A stretch of DNA of 64,000 nt from Amycolatopsis mongoliensis. GTDB taxonomy: Bacteria; Actinomycetota; Actinomycetes; Mycobacteriales; Pseudonocardiaceae. The position numbers and the translations under genes were made by a program. Location of the stretch: the NCBI RefSeq assembly GCF_030285665.1, contig NZ_CP127295.1, forward strand, positions 7,254,001-7,318,000, in the 5' to 3' direction. The notes beneath the pieces are model-generated. The model was not told the origin of the DNA, searched no databases, and saw nothing but the letters and a program-made list of their open reading frames with translations. Within the stretch, counting starts at the first letter, position 1. Each line of letters opens with the position of its first letter. Positions 38,600 through 47,220 of this stretch are shown here, piece after piece.

Positions 38600-39274
38600 A
38601 TGAAACATCCGGGGCCGTTGTTCACATTGCTCGCCGGCGTCGTGCTCGCCGGCGGGATCGGGATCGTCACCGCGGTGACCGGGACCGGCGTCGCACCGGT
38701 CGCCGGGACCGCCGGCGCGGCGAGCGTCACGAGCACCACGGCGGCGCCGCCTCCCCAGGCGACGACTTCCGAAGCACCGAAGGCGGACGCGCCCGCGCGG
38801 GCGGACTACGCGGGACGGGTCACCGGCGGCGGTGCGTCCGTCGCGGTGTCGGTGCGCGACGGCCACGCGATCGCGTACCTCTGCGACGGCAAGAAGGTCG
38901 AAGCGTGGCTGCAGGGCGTGACGGTCGGCGGGAAGCTGGACCTCAAGGGGGCCAAGAACGCCAGCCTCGCGGGCACCTTCGACGCCACGTCGGTCACCGG
39001 GACGGTGACGGCGGCCGGCAAGACCTGGCAGTTCACCGCACCCACGGCGAAGAAGCCCGCGGGGCTCTACCGCGCGACGCCGAAGGTGAAGGGCAAGACG
39101 GCCAAAGTCGGCTGGATCGTGCAGCCCGACGGCAGCCAGGTCGGCATCCTGACGACGGACGAGGACCCGACGTCGGCTCCCGCACTCGACCCGGCGGCGA
39201 GCACCGCGACCGTCGACGGCGCGTCCGTGACCGCCGAGGCGGTCAGCGGCCTGGCCGGGAACGGTGACTTCTGA
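38600..39274 (+). CDS. Secreted or membrane-anchored protein, first gene of a redox module
   Basis: A 224-residue protein. Residues about 5-30 are a hydrophobic signal or anchor (LFTLLAGVVLAGGIGIVTAV). A Thr/Ala/Pro linker follows, then a strand-rich domain (YAGRVTGGGASVAVSVRDGH, AIAYLCDGKKVEAWLQG, SLAGTFDATSVTGTVTAAGK, GWIVQPDGSQVGILTTDEDP). I do not recognise the family by name. It overlaps the next gene by one base (TGATG) and so belongs with the DUF6529 and Rieske genes. Confidence 0.75.
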   Translation: MKHPGPLFTLLAGVVLAGGIGIVTAVTGTGVAPVAGTAGAASVTSTTAAPPPQATTSEAPKADAPARADYAGRVTGGGASVAVSVRDGHAIAYLCDGKKVEAWLQGVTVGGKLDLKGAKNASLAGTFDATSVTGTVTAAGKTWQFTAPTAKKPAGLYRATPKVKGKTAKVGWIVQPDGSQVGILTTDEDPTSAPALDPAASTATVDGASVTAEAVSGLAGNGDF

Positions 39275-39819
39275 TGACCACGGCGGGCAACCGCGCCGCG
39301 GCCGCGCTCCTCGTGCCGCTCGCCGTCGGCGCCGTCGTCTCGGTGGTGCTCGGCGTCTACGGCAGCCTGCACACGCCGACCGGCGTCGCGGTGAACGTCG
39401 CGGGCTTCTCCAGCCCGCAGTCGGTGAAGGCGTGGCTCGCGACGGTCGTCGTCGTGCTGGCCGTCGTCCAGCTGCTCTCGGCGCTGGCGATGTACGGCAA
39501 GCTCGGCCGGACCGCACCGGCGTGGGTTTCGCCGGTACACCGCTGGTCGGGGCGGCTGGCGTTCCTCGTGTCGATCCCGGTGGCGCTGCACTGCCTCTAC
39601 GCGCTGGGGTTCCAGTCGTTCGACACGCGGGTGCTCCTGCACTCGCTGCTGGGCTGCTTCTTCTACGGCGCGTTCGTCGCGAAGATGCTGCTGCTGCGCA
39701 AGGAAGGTGCGCCCGGCTGGTCGCTCCCGGTCCTCGGTGGTCTCGTGTTCACCGGGCTCGTCGGGCTCTGGCTGAGCGCGTCGCTGTGGTTCTTCACCCA
39801 ATCGGGCTTGACCTTCTAG
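39274..39819 (+). CDS. DUF6529 membrane protein (cytochrome b561-like layout)
   Basis: A 181-residue membrane protein with five hydrophobic segments. Histidines sit in or near membrane segments: VSPVHRWSGRLAFLVSIPVA, VALHCLYALGFQSFD and RVLLHSLLGCFFYGAFVAKM. This His pattern is like b-type haem binding in ferric-reductase or b561 proteins. DUF6529 is my name for the family by pattern. The haem role is inference, strengthened by the Rieske lipoprotein gene 10 bp downstream. Confidence 0.8.
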   Translation: MTTAGNRAAAALLVPLAVGAVVSVVLGVYGSLHTPTGVAVNVAGFSSPQSVKAWLATVVVVLAVVQLLSALAMYGKLGRTAPAWVSPVHRWSGRLAFLVSIPVALHCLYALGFQSFDTRVLLHSLLGCFFYGAFVAKMLLLRKEGAPGWSLPVLGGLVFTGLVGLWLSASLWFFTQSGLTF

Positions 39820-39829
39820 GGGGACGATC

Positions 39830-40261
39830 ATGCGCAACGACGACACGGATCCGGTGGTCGCCCGCCGGACGGCGCTCGCGGCGGTCGGCGCCGGGCTGGT
39901 GGCGGGCTGCAGCACCTACGGCGGTAGTTCCGGCTCGTCTTCCGCCGCGCCGCAGCAGCCCGCGGCGCCCGGCGGGACCGAGCTGGGCGCGACCGGCGAC
40001 GTCCCGGTCGGCGGCGGCAAGGTGTTCGCGGACAAGCAGGTGGTGGTGACCCAGCCGGCGGCGGGGACGTTCGCGGCCTTCTCGGCGATCTGCACCCACC
40101 AGGGCTGCACGGTCGACGCCGTCGCGGACGGCACCATCAACTGCCCGTGCCACGGCAGCAAGTTCAAGATCGCCGACGGCTCGGTCGCGCACGGCCCGGC
40201 GTCGCGGGCGCTGGAGAAGAAGAACGTCACCGTCGCGAACGGCAAGATCACGCTGGCCTAG
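39830..40261 (+). CDS. Rieske [2Fe-2S] lipoprotein
   Basis: A 143-residue protein. The twin-arginine-like ARRTALAAVGAGLVAGCST has a lipobox (LVAGC, Cys27), so it is probably exported folded and lipid anchored. The Rieske site is AICTHQGCTV and NCPCHGSKF: Cys88, His90, Cys105 and His108 bind the cluster, and Cys93 and Cys107 can form the usual disulfide. It should carry electrons outside the membrane, likely to or from the DUF6529 protein. Confidence 0.93.
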   Translation: MRNDDTDPVVARRTALAAVGAGLVAGCSTYGGSSGSSSAAPQQPAAPGGTELGATGDVPVGGGKVFADKQVVVTQPAAGTFAAFSAICTHQGCTVDAVADGTINCPCHGSKFKIADGSVAHGPASRALEKKNVTVANGKITLA

Positions 40262-40344
40262 GAGCAGAGCGGTCGCGATGGTCCTCGACCGTCCACAGAG
40301 GACTTGGTGGTCCCGCCGGGCTGCACCGGGCCTACGCCGACCCG

Positions 40345-40785
40345 GTGGCCGAGCTGGCGCAGGTGAACGTCGCGGTCCCGCGCGCGCCGCTCGACGACCC
40401 GGCGAGGACCGGGTTCGCGAACGCGTTCGACGCCGTCGCGCGGCTCGCCGAAGCCGCGCCCGGCTTCGTCCGGCGGCTGGGTGCGGGCTCGGGGCACGCG
40501 GTCCTCGCCACCTCCGCCGGGGACCGAGGTGGTCGTCAACGTCTCCGGGTGGCGGGACTGCCGCAGCCTCCACGAGTTCGTCTACCGCAGCGCCCACGGG
40601 CGGTTCCTGCTGCGCCGCCGCGACTGGTTCGCGCCGACGCCGCAGCCGTCCACCGCTCCGCGGTGGGTGGCCCCGGCGTCGGGCCGGCCCTGGCGCGGTT
40701 GCAGTACCTCCGGGACCACGGGCCGTCACCCCAGGCGTTCTCGCTGCTCCGCCGGTTCACCGTGGACGGACGCCGCATCCGGTAA
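40345..40785 (+). pseudogene. DUF3291 family gene broken by two frameshifts
   Basis: Three pieces of one DUF3291-like protein are found in two frames. VAELAQVNVAVPRAPLDDP through APGFVRRLGAGSG is in the frame of 40345. VVVNVSGWRDCRSLHEFVYR through TAPRWVAPA is in the next frame (about 40520-40680). Then GPALARLQYLRDHGPSPQAF to the TAA at 40785 is back in the first frame. The order is right for a DUF3291 protein. The region before about 40520 also seems to lack some expected residues. It is either a pseudogene or holds sequence errors near 40520 and 40680. Confidence 0.75.
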
Positions 40786-40825
40786 TCGGTCGCCGCCGAG
40801 CGGCCCGTCTGGCACCATCGGACCG

Positions 40826-41740
40826 GTGAGCCCGGTCGAGATCGCCTGCGACGAGTCGGGTTCGGAGGGCGAAAACCTCGTCGGCGGCGAGACGGACGTC
40901 TTCGCCCACGCCGGGGTCCGGCTGACACCCGAGGCCGCACGAGCCTGCGTGAGCGAGATCCGCGCCCGCATCGGCTCGCCCGCCGAGGAGTACAAGGCCA
41001 ACCACCTGCTGCGCGGCAAGCACCGCCCGGTGCTCGAGTGGCTGCTCGACCCCGCCGGCCCCCTCGCCGGCCACGGGCACGTCCACCTGACCGACAAGAC
41101 GTTCTTCGCCGTGCGGGCCGCGGTCACGCTGCTGGCCGAGCACGGCACCGACGCCATGGCGCGCACCCTCCACCGCGCCGGCCCCACCGCCTTCGGCCCC
41201 GACCGCTGGGCGTCCTTCCTCGCCGCGTTCACCAGCGTGCTGCGCCTCAGGCAGCGACGCGGCGTGACGACGTCGCCGGAGGAGTTCTTCGCCCTCGTGA
41301 GTGAGCTCGCCGGCCCGGGCGAAGCCGGCGAAATCATGGCCCTGCTGAGCCAGGGCGCCGACCGCGTGGCCGCCTACCGCGCCCGCCTGGCGACCGATCC
41401 CGGCCTGGTCCCGGTGCTGGATCCGCTGGTGCCCGCGGTGATCCACACCGTCCGGCACTTCAGCGCGGACGGCACCCCGGTCGCCCTGGTCCACGACGAA
41501 CAGCTCGCCCTGACCGGTGAACGCGTGCTCCAGCTGAAGGTCACGCTCGGGCACCGGCTGGCCGGCGTCCGGTTCGTGGACTCGCGGTCCGACGCCCGCG
41601 TGCAGGTCGCCGACTTCCTCGCCGGCGTCGCCCGCCGGATCGCCTCCGACGCGCTGAACGGGCGCGGCGACCCCCGGCTGACCGCCCTGCTGCAGTCCTT
41701 TGTGGACGCCGACTCCGTCTGGAACGCGCTCAGCAGCTGA
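40826..41740 (+). CDS. DUF3800-like protein (RNase H-like fold)
   Basis: A 304-residue protein from a GTG at 40826. The start VEIACDESGSEGENLVGG has the D-E-S-G signature of DUF3800, and the late segment GVRFVDSRSDARVQVADFLA has the second acidic cluster and the Q-x-A-D-x-x-A-G pattern. The fold is thought to be RNase H-like, so a nuclease activity is possible but unproven. The middle region is helical. It overlaps the convergent kinase gene by 11 bp. Confidence 0.78.
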   Translation: MSPVEIACDESGSEGENLVGGETDVFAHAGVRLTPEAARACVSEIRARIGSPAEEYKANHLLRGKHRPVLEWLLDPAGPLAGHGHVHLTDKTFFAVRAAVTLLAEHGTDAMARTLHRAGPTAFGPDRWASFLAAFTSVLRLRQRRGVTTSPEEFFALVSELAGPGEAGEIMALLSQGADRVAAYRARLATDPGLVPVLDPLVPAVIHTVRHFSADGTPVALVHDEQLALTGERVLQLKVTLGHRLAGVRFVDSRSDARVQVADFLAGVARRIASDALNGRGDPRLTALLQSFVDADSVWNALSS

Positions 41741-43169
41741 CGACCTGCGACGGCGACGTCGTGTTGTCGAGCCGCTTGACGTACGCGCTCCCGCTGCGCC
41801 GCGCGCACGCGGACTCCCGGGAGGCGAACGGCCCGTCGAAGACGGCGTACACGTCGGCGCCGTTCACCTGCTGCCGCAGCGAGCCGCAGCCGGTGGTCGG
41901 CGTGTGCAGGTACTTCGCGCCCGGGTGCGCGTCGAGGAACCGCTGGACGTCGGCGCGGTAGCGGGCCGGGGTGATCGCGGAGCCGAGCACGACGACGAAC
42001 GAGCCGTCGCACGCCGGTGTGCTCATCGCGATCGCCAGGCCGAGGTCGGCGCCGCTCGCGACGCTGGTGGCGACGGAGGTCCGGACGCTGACCTCCGTGG
42101 TCGTGACCGGCGGTGCGGTCACGGGCGGCGCGGCGGGGGCGGAGGACGACGTCCCCGTGGCGGGGCCGGGTACCGGCTGGGCCCGCGACGAGGGTTCGAG
42201 GACCGTGAACCACCCGATGACGGCCACGAGCGCGAGCAGCGCCACGCCGGCGACCAGCCAGGGCGCCTTCGAAGCCCGCTGCCGCACCTGCGTCGCGGCC
42301 GGAGCCGGCCGGGTGGCCTGCCGGGTCGGGGGAGCGGCGGCGTGGACCGGGCTCGTGCCGCCGAGCGCGGCCCGGGCGGCGTCCGCCAGCTCGGTGACGC
42401 TGCCGAAGCGCTCCGCGGGGTTCTTGGCCATGCCCCGCGCGATCACGGCGTCGAACGCCGCGGGCAGCCCGGGCCGCAGCGTGCTCGGGCGCGGGGGCGG
42501 CTGGTACAGGTGCGCGCCGATCAGCGACGCGGCCGTCGTCGCCGCGAACGGCTTGCTGCCGGTCAGGCACTGGTGCAGCACGCAGGCGAGCGAATAGACG
42601 TCGACGCGGTGGTCGGCCGGCGCGTCCGCGAAGCGCTCGGGCGCCATGTAGTCGAGCGTCCCGACAGCGCCGCCGGTGGCGGTCAGCTCGGTGCCGGGCC
42701 CGGCCGCGCGGGCGATGCCGAAGTCCACGAGGTAGGCGAACCCGGTCGCGCCGACCAGCACGTTCGACGGCTTGACGTCCCGGTGCACCAGGCCTTCGGC
42801 GTGCGCGGCCGCCAGTGCCTGGGCGACCTGCCCGACGATGCCGACCGCCTCGGCCGGGGCCGGCGCCCCGCCCGCGGCCAGCCGGGTGCCGAGGTCGTCG
42901 CCGTCGACCAGGCGCATGTAGAGGTAGAGGCGCCCGTCGATCTCGCCGTAGGCGTGGATCGGGATCACGTGCGGCTCGCGCAGGCGCGCCACCGCGTGGG
43001 CCTCCCGCCGGAACCGCTCCTGGAACTCGTGGTCGGCCGCGAAGTCCGGCGCGAGCAGCTTCAGCGCCACGACGCGGTCGTGGCGCGTGTCGTAGGCGCG
43101 GTGGACTTCGCCCATGCCACCCCGGGCGATGAGCGACTCGACACGGTACGGCCCGAACTGGCGGCTCAC
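41730..43169 (-). CDS. Membrane-bound Ser/Thr protein kinase (Pkn type)
   Basis: A 479-residue kinase from a GTG. Residues about 5-270 are the kinase domain: YRVESLIARGGMGEVHRAYD (Gly loop), VVALKLLAP (ATP Lys), GLVHRDVKPSNVLVG (catalytic loop), LVDFGIARA (DFG), GTLDYMAPERF. One membrane helix follows (WLVAGVALLALVAVIGWFTV). A Thr/Pro-rich linker and an outside domain of about 130 residues come next, with four cysteines and GADVYAVFDGPFASRESACA. The outer domain probably senses an envelope signal. Targets are unknown. Confidence 0.93.
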   Translation of the reverse strand: MSRQFGPYRVESLIARGGMGEVHRAYDTRHDRVVALKLLAPDFAADHEFQERFRREAHAVARLREPHVIPIHAYGEIDGRLYLYMRLVDGDDLGTRLAAGGAPAPAEAVGIVGQVAQALAAAHAEGLVHRDVKPSNVLVGATGFAYLVDFGIARAAGPGTELTATGGAVGTLDYMAPERFADAPADHRVDVYSLACVLHQCLTGSKPFAATTAASLIGAHLYQPPPRPSTLRPGLPAAFDAVIARGMAKNPAERFGSVTELADAARAALGGTSPVHAAAPPTRQATRPAPAATQVRQRASKAPWLVAGVALLALVAVIGWFTVLEPSSRAQPVPGPATGTSSSAPAAPPVTAPPVTTTEVSVRTSVATSVASGADLGLAIAMSTPACDGSFVVVLGSAITPARYRADVQRFLDAHPGAKYLHTPTTGCGSLRQQVNGADVYAVFDGPFASRESACARRSGSAYVKRLDNTTSPSQVVSC

Positions 43170-43232
43170 GCGTTTCCCTCTGCAGACACCGGGAAGTCTG
43201 CCCCGGATGGCAGCGCGTTACAGCGGTTTCGC

Positions 43233-43244
43233 TGACTATAGTCA
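43233..43244. promoter_or_regulatory. MarR-type palindromic operator
   Basis: TGACTATAGTCA is a perfect 12-bp palindrome, 4 bp before the ATG at 43249 of the MarR-GNAT gene. It overlaps the likely -10 region (TATAGT). Autorepression is likely. Confidence 0.65.
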
Positions 43245-43248
43245 GGTA

Positions 43249-44172
43249 ATGGACCCCGACCTGGTCGACGGCGTCCGGCGGTTCAACCGGACGGTCACCC
43301 AGCGGATCGGCGCGCTCGACGACGCCTTCCTCGCCCGGGCCCGCCCACTGGGCGAGGCGCGGGTGCTGTGGGAGATCGGGGCCACCGGGCGCGACGTCCG
43401 CGAGCTGCGGGAGCGGCTCGACCTCGACTCCGGCTACCTGAGCCGGCTGCTGCGCGGGCTGGAACGGGACGGCCTCGTGCGCGTCGAGCCGAGCGCCGCG
43501 GACGGCCGCGTCCGGACCGCCCGGCTGACGGCGGCCGGGCAGGCCGAACGCGCCGCGCTCGACCGGCTCTCCGACGACGCGGCCGCCGCGCTCCTCGCCC
43601 CGCTGTCCGGCGGGCAGCGCACCCGGCTCGTCACCGCGATGGCCGAGGTCGAGCGGCTCCTCACGGCCTCGGCCGTGGACGTCGCGCCGTGCCCGCCCGG
43701 GCACGCGAAGGCCCGGTTCTGCCTGCGCGCCTACTTCGCCGAACTGGCCCGGCGCTTCGACGGCGGGTTCGACCCCGGGCTCAGCATCTCCGCGGCGGAC
43801 GAGGAGATGACCCCGCCGGCCGGGGTCCTGCTGGTGGCCACGCTGCACGGCGAGCCGGTCGGCTGCGGCGCGCTGAAGCTCCACGGCGACGCGCCGGCCG
43901 AGGTCAAGCGGATGTGGGTGACGCCGTCAGCGCGCGGTCTCGGGCTGGGCCGCCGGCTGCTGGCCGAGCTGGAGGCGCACGCGGCCGGCCTGGGCGTCCG
44001 CGCGCTGCGGCTGGAGACGAACCGCGCGCTCGGCGAAGCGATCGGCCTGTACCGCGCGGCGGGGTACCGCGAGGTCGCGCCGTTCAACGACGAGCACTAC
44101 GCCGATCACTGGTTCGAGAAGCAGCTGCCCGGCCCACGTACCCTGGACGGGTGCGGACCCGCCCCACCCTGA
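43249..44172 (+). CDS. MarR winged helix fused to GNAT acetyltransferase
   Basis: A 307-residue fusion. Residues about 1-140 are a MarR domain: ALDDAFLARARPLGEARVLW, DLDSGYLSRLLRGLERDGLV, EPSAADGRVRTARLTAAGQA. Residues about 160-300 are a GNAT domain: LVATLHGEPVGCGALKLHG, AEVKRMWVTPSARGLGLGRR (acetyl-CoA loop) and ALRLETNRALGEAIGLYRAA. Such fusions may read acetyl-CoA state or modify a ligand. The start is set by the palindromic operator just upstream. It overlaps the sirtuin gene by 22 bp, so an acetyltransferase and a deacylase are made together. Confidence 0.92.
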   Translation: MDPDLVDGVRRFNRTVTQRIGALDDAFLARARPLGEARVLWEIGATGRDVRELRERLDLDSGYLSRLLRGLERDGLVRVEPSAADGRVRTARLTAAGQAERAALDRLSDDAAAALLAPLSGGQRTRLVTAMAEVERLLTASAVDVAPCPPGHAKARFCLRAYFAELARRFDGGFDPGLSISAADEEMTPPAGVLLVATLHGEPVGCGALKLHGDAPAEVKRMWVTPSARGLGLGRRLLAELEAHAAGLGVRALRLETNRALGEAIGLYRAAGYREVAPFNDEHYADHWFEKQLPGPRTLDGCGPAPP

Positions 44173-45056
44173 CCTGGACGTCCCCGGACGCGCCGCTGCC
44201 GCGGACCTCGAGTCTCGACGAGCTGGCCGGCGTCGTCGCGCGCGGCCGGGTCGCCGTGCTCAGCGGGGCCGGGCTGTCCACCGAATCCGGGATCCCCGAC
44301 TACCGCGGCGAGACCGGCAGCCTGCGCCGGCACACGCCGATGACCTACGACGAGTTCGTCACCAGCGCCGACGGCCGGCAGCGCTACTGGGCGCGCAGCC
44401 ACCTCGGCTGGCGCACCATCGCCCGCGCCGACCCCAACGACGGCCACCGCGCGGTCGCCGCCCTGTGCGACGGCGGGTACTTCGGCGGCGTCATCACGCA
44501 GAACGTCGACGGCCTGCACCAGGCGGCCGGCACCGCGGACGCCGTCGAACTGCACGGCAGCCTGGACCGCGTGATCTGCCTGGACTGCCGGAGCACGAGC
44601 CCGCGCGCCGAGCTGGACCGGCGGCTGCGGGTGGCGAACCCGGACTTCGAGGGCGCGGCCACCCGGATCAACCCGGACGGCGACGTCGAGCTGCCCGAGG
44701 ACGTCGTGCGCCGGTTCACCCCGGTGCCGTGCGCGGAGTGCGCCGGCGTGCTCAAGCCGGACGTGGTGTTCTTCGGCGAGAACGTGCCGCGGCCCCGCGT
44801 CGAGCAGTGCTACCGCCTGGTCGACGAGGCCGCCGCGCTGCTCGTGCTGGGGTCCTCCCTGACAGTGATGTCCGGGCTCCGCTTCGTCCGCCACGCGGCG
44901 GCCGCGGGCAAGCCGGTGGTGATCGTCAACCACGGGGAGACCCGCGGCGACCGCTACGCCTCGGTGCGGGTCGACCTCCCGCTGGGGCGGGCGCTGGCCG
45001 AGCTGGCCGGGCGGCTGGGCTGCGGGCTCAGCGAGGGTCGCGGCCGAACCGCGTGA
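44151..45056 (+). CDS. Sir2-family NAD-dependent protein deacylase
   Basis: A 301-residue sirtuin from a GTG. NAD motif VAVLSGAGLSTESGIPDYRG, TQNVDGLHQAAG, catalytic His in AVELHGSLDRVICLDC, and zinc ligands CLDCRS and CAECAGV, with LKPDVVFFGENVPR after them. It removes acetyl or acyl groups from lysines and forms O-acyl-ADP-ribose and nicotinamide. The overlap with the MarR-GNAT gene points to a linked acylation/deacylation pair. The 3' end overlaps the opposite gene by 29 bp. Confidence 0.93.
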   Translation: MRTRPTLTWTSPDAPLPRTSSLDELAGVVARGRVAVLSGAGLSTESGIPDYRGETGSLRRHTPMTYDEFVTSADGRQRYWARSHLGWRTIARADPNDGHRAVAALCDGGYFGGVITQNVDGLHQAAGTADAVELHGSLDRVICLDCRSTSPRAELDRRLRVANPDFEGAATRINPDGDVELPEDVVRRFTPVPCAECAGVLKPDVVFFGENVPRPRVEQCYRLVDEAAALLVLGSSLTVMSGLRFVRHAAAAGKPVVIVNHGETRGDRYASVRVDLPLGRALAELAGRLGCGLSEGRGRTA

Positions 45057-45594
45057 GCATCCGGTCCTGCCGGGACGCGCCGGGCGCACCGGGCGGTGGC
45101 TCGGCGAAGACCTGGGGGCTCAGGGCCAGCCCCGCGAAGATGTCGTCGTGGCTTTCGTCGATCCACGCGACGAGACCGGGGTCGAGGGTGTCGTCGGCAC
45201 CGAGAGCGCGGGCCAGGTCCCAGGTGTGCACCGTGCTGTCCGTCGTGCGCACGGCCAGGGCCCGTCGTCCGGTGAGCCGGCCCAGCGGGTAGTCGACGAC
45301 CCGGTCCAGCGCGCCTTCCTCGGCGAAGGCCGCCGCGCAGGCCCGGACCGATGCGGTGAACGCCGTGACCGGGTCGTCCCCGAGCGCGTCGGCGTCGCGG
45401 GCGGCCAGGAACTCCTCGCGTGTGCCCCCGCGCAGGAGCCCGATGTAGTTGAGGTTTCCCCGGGTCATGTGGTTCGCCAGCGCCCGCACGTCCCAGTCGG
45501 TGCACGGGGTCGGCGCGGCCCAGCCGTCGGGCGCCACCGCGCGGAGGTGGTGCTCGAAGCCCTTGCTCGCGAGCAGGAAACGGGGGATGAGCAT
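45028..45594 (-). CDS. TIGR03086-type DinB-like metal-binding protein
   Basis: A 188-residue protein. FHHLRAVAPDGWAAPTPCTD-like start, VRALANHMTRGNLNYIGLLR (His ligand) and STVHTWDLARALGADDTLDP (second His) follow the TIGR03086 or mycothiol-dependent maleylpyruvate isomerase N-terminal pattern, a four-helix metal-binding bundle. Many members use mycothiol. The start may be the ATG at 45594 or a GTG three codons earlier. The exact activity is unknown. Confidence 0.85.
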   Translation of the reverse strand: MLIPRFLLASKGFEHHLRAVAPDGWAAPTPCTDWDVRALANHMTRGNLNYIGLLRGGTREEFLAARDADALGDDPVTAFTASVRACAAAFAEEGALDRVVDYPLGRLTGRRALAVRTTDSTVHTWDLARALGADDTLDPGLVAWIDESHDDIFAGLALSPQVFAEPPPGAPGASRQDRMLTRFGRDPR

Positions 45595-45752
45595 GGCGTC
45601 CACTCTGGCCCGCCCGCGGGTGCGGTGCAGGCGGGTTTCGGACGCCGTGGGCGAGCCGGCCCGGGCAGGTGGGGGAAACGCGCCCGGACCGGCTCTGCGA
45701 CGGACCTCCACAGCCGGTCGTTGCCCACAAGACGCGGCGGGCGCCCCGGGCG

Positions 45753-46208
45753 TTACACCGGCTGCAACCCGTTCCAGGACCAGTGCGGCATCGCGAGCCC
45801 GGCGGGGACGTCGTCGGCCGGTCCCGGGTAGGTGAGGACCTCGGCGACCGCCCACTCCATGTAGGACCGCAGCGCGCCGCGGAACTCCGGATCGGCGGGC
45901 AGGCCGGCGTCGTCCGCGGCCCGCACGAAGCACTCGACGAACCGGCGGCCGAGGTCGCTCATGTCGCCGTTGCCGGCGTGCAGCCGCAGCATCGCCGAGT
46001 GGTCGCTGCACTCCGTGGAGAACCGCGGCGGGCCGCCCATGACCTCGGCCCAGTACCGGGCCAGCCGGTCGACGTGCTGCGGGTGCTGCCCCGGGTGCGA
46101 GAACGGGTGGTTCAGCTCGGGGTCGGCCAGGCAGCGCTCGTGGTGGGCGGCGGCCAGCGCGCGGAACGCGGGGTCGCCGCCGGCGAATTCGTACAGCGTC
46201 GGGCGCAT
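45753..46208 (-). CDS. Truncated haemoglobin-like globin
   Basis: A 151-residue globin: LYEFAGGDPAFRALAAAHHE, HPFSHPGQHPQHVDRLARYW and MLRLHAGNGDMSDLGRRFVE, with the proximal His in RLHAG. The layout is that of group II truncated haemoglobins and related globin-like oxygen-binding proteins. It follows the flavoprotein gene after 40 bp on the same strand, so they are likely one operon. A role in nitric oxide or oxygen chemistry is inferred. Confidence 0.88.
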   Translation of the reverse strand: MRPTLYEFAGGDPAFRALAAAHHERCLADPELNHPFSHPGQHPQHVDRLARYWAEVMGGPPRFSTECSDHSAMLRLHAGNGDMSDLGRRFVECFVRAADDAGLPADPEFRGALRSYMEWAVAEVLTYPGPADDVPAGLAMPHWSWNGLQPV

Positions 46209-46248
46209 CCGCCGAGCCTGGCACGGCCGCTCGCCGAACGCCAGGACG

Positions 46249-47187
46249 TCAGCGCGCCGCCGCGGCCGCGCGTTCGGCCGCCGGGGTGAAGCCGCCGAAC
46301 GCGTCGACCGCCCGCCGGACGTCCTCGGTCACGAGGTCGTGGTTCAGCGCGCCGGCGGCGGCCGCGCCCTGGGCGGCGGCGATGATCACGGTCGCCCGCG
46401 CGTCGACGACGTTCCCGGCCGCCCACACGCCCGGCACGTTCGTCTTGCCCATCGGGTCGGTGGCGCCTTCTTCGTAGCCGAGTCCGCGCAGCAGTTCGTC
46501 GTGCGGGACGGTCGAGGTGCGAAGGAACAGCGCCGCCCGGGGCACGAACCGCGCGCCGAGTTCGACCCCGGTGAGGCGGCCGTCTTCCCGCCGCAGGGCG
46601 GTGACGGTCCCGTCGACGATCTCGATGCCCCGCGCGTCGAGCCGCTCACGGTCCTCTTCGGACGGTGGTGCGGTGTGCGCGAAGTACACGACGTCCGGTG
46701 ACCACTGGCGCACCAGCAGCGCGTGCTCGACGCTCGCGGGTTCGGTGCCGAGCACGCCGAGCGGCTGGTCCCGGACCTCGTAGCCGTGGCAGTACGGGCA
46801 GGTCACCACGTCGGTGCCCCAGCTTTCGCGCAGGCCCGGGATGGCCGGCAGGTCGTCGTGGACGCCGGTCGCGACCAGGACGCGCCGGGCGGTCAGCTCC
46901 CGGCCGCTCGCGAGCCGGGCGGTGAAACCGGGTTCGAGCCCGCTCACCCGGTCTTCGAGGATCTCGACCCCGTAGCCGGCGAGCTCTTCGCGGCCGATCT
47001 TGAGCAGTTCGGCCGGCGGCAGGCCGTCGCGGGAGAGGAAGCCGTGCATGTGCTCGGCGGGGGCGTTGCGGGGCGAACCGCCGTCGACGACCACGACGCG
47101 CCGCCGCGCGCGGCCGAGCATCAGGGCGGCGTTCAGGCCCGCGGCACCGCCACCCACCACCAGGACGTCATAGCTGTTTTCGGTCAT
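46249..47187 (-). CDS. Thioredoxin-reductase-like FAD/NAD(P) oxidoreductase
   Basis: A 312-residue flavoprotein. FAD motif DVLVVGGGAAGLNAALMLGR, redox pair VTCPYCHGYEVRD (Cys-x-x-Cys), NADPH region LGVLGTEPASVEHALLVRQW and the final FAD motif VPGVWAAGNVVDARATVIIA. It may reduce a small thiol protein or act as electron donor to the globin encoded downstream. The XRE-cupin gene at 47265 diverges from it and is the likely regulator. Confidence 0.92.
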   Translation of the reverse strand: MTENSYDVLVVGGGAAGLNAALMLGRARRRVVVVDGGSPRNAPAEHMHGFLSRDGLPPAELLKIGREELAGYGVEILEDRVSGLEPGFTARLASGRELTARRVLVATGVHDDLPAIPGLRESWGTDVVTCPYCHGYEVRDQPLGVLGTEPASVEHALLVRQWSPDVVYFAHTAPPSEEDRERLDARGIEIVDGTVTALRREDGRLTGVELGARFVPRAALFLRTSTVPHDELLRGLGYEEGATDPMGKTNVPGVWAAGNVVDARATVIIAAAQGAAAAGALNHDLVTEDVRRAVDAFGGFTPAAERAAAAAR

Positions 47188-47220
47188 GCCGCCACCTTGA
47201 ACCCGGCATCGCGATTCCGA

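Noticed and set aside
40278..40829. A plus-strand frame starting at an ATG at 40278 as a separate gene.
   Set aside because: Its sequence is Arg/Gly-rich without a domain, and the region is better explained as a frameshifted DUF3291 gene.
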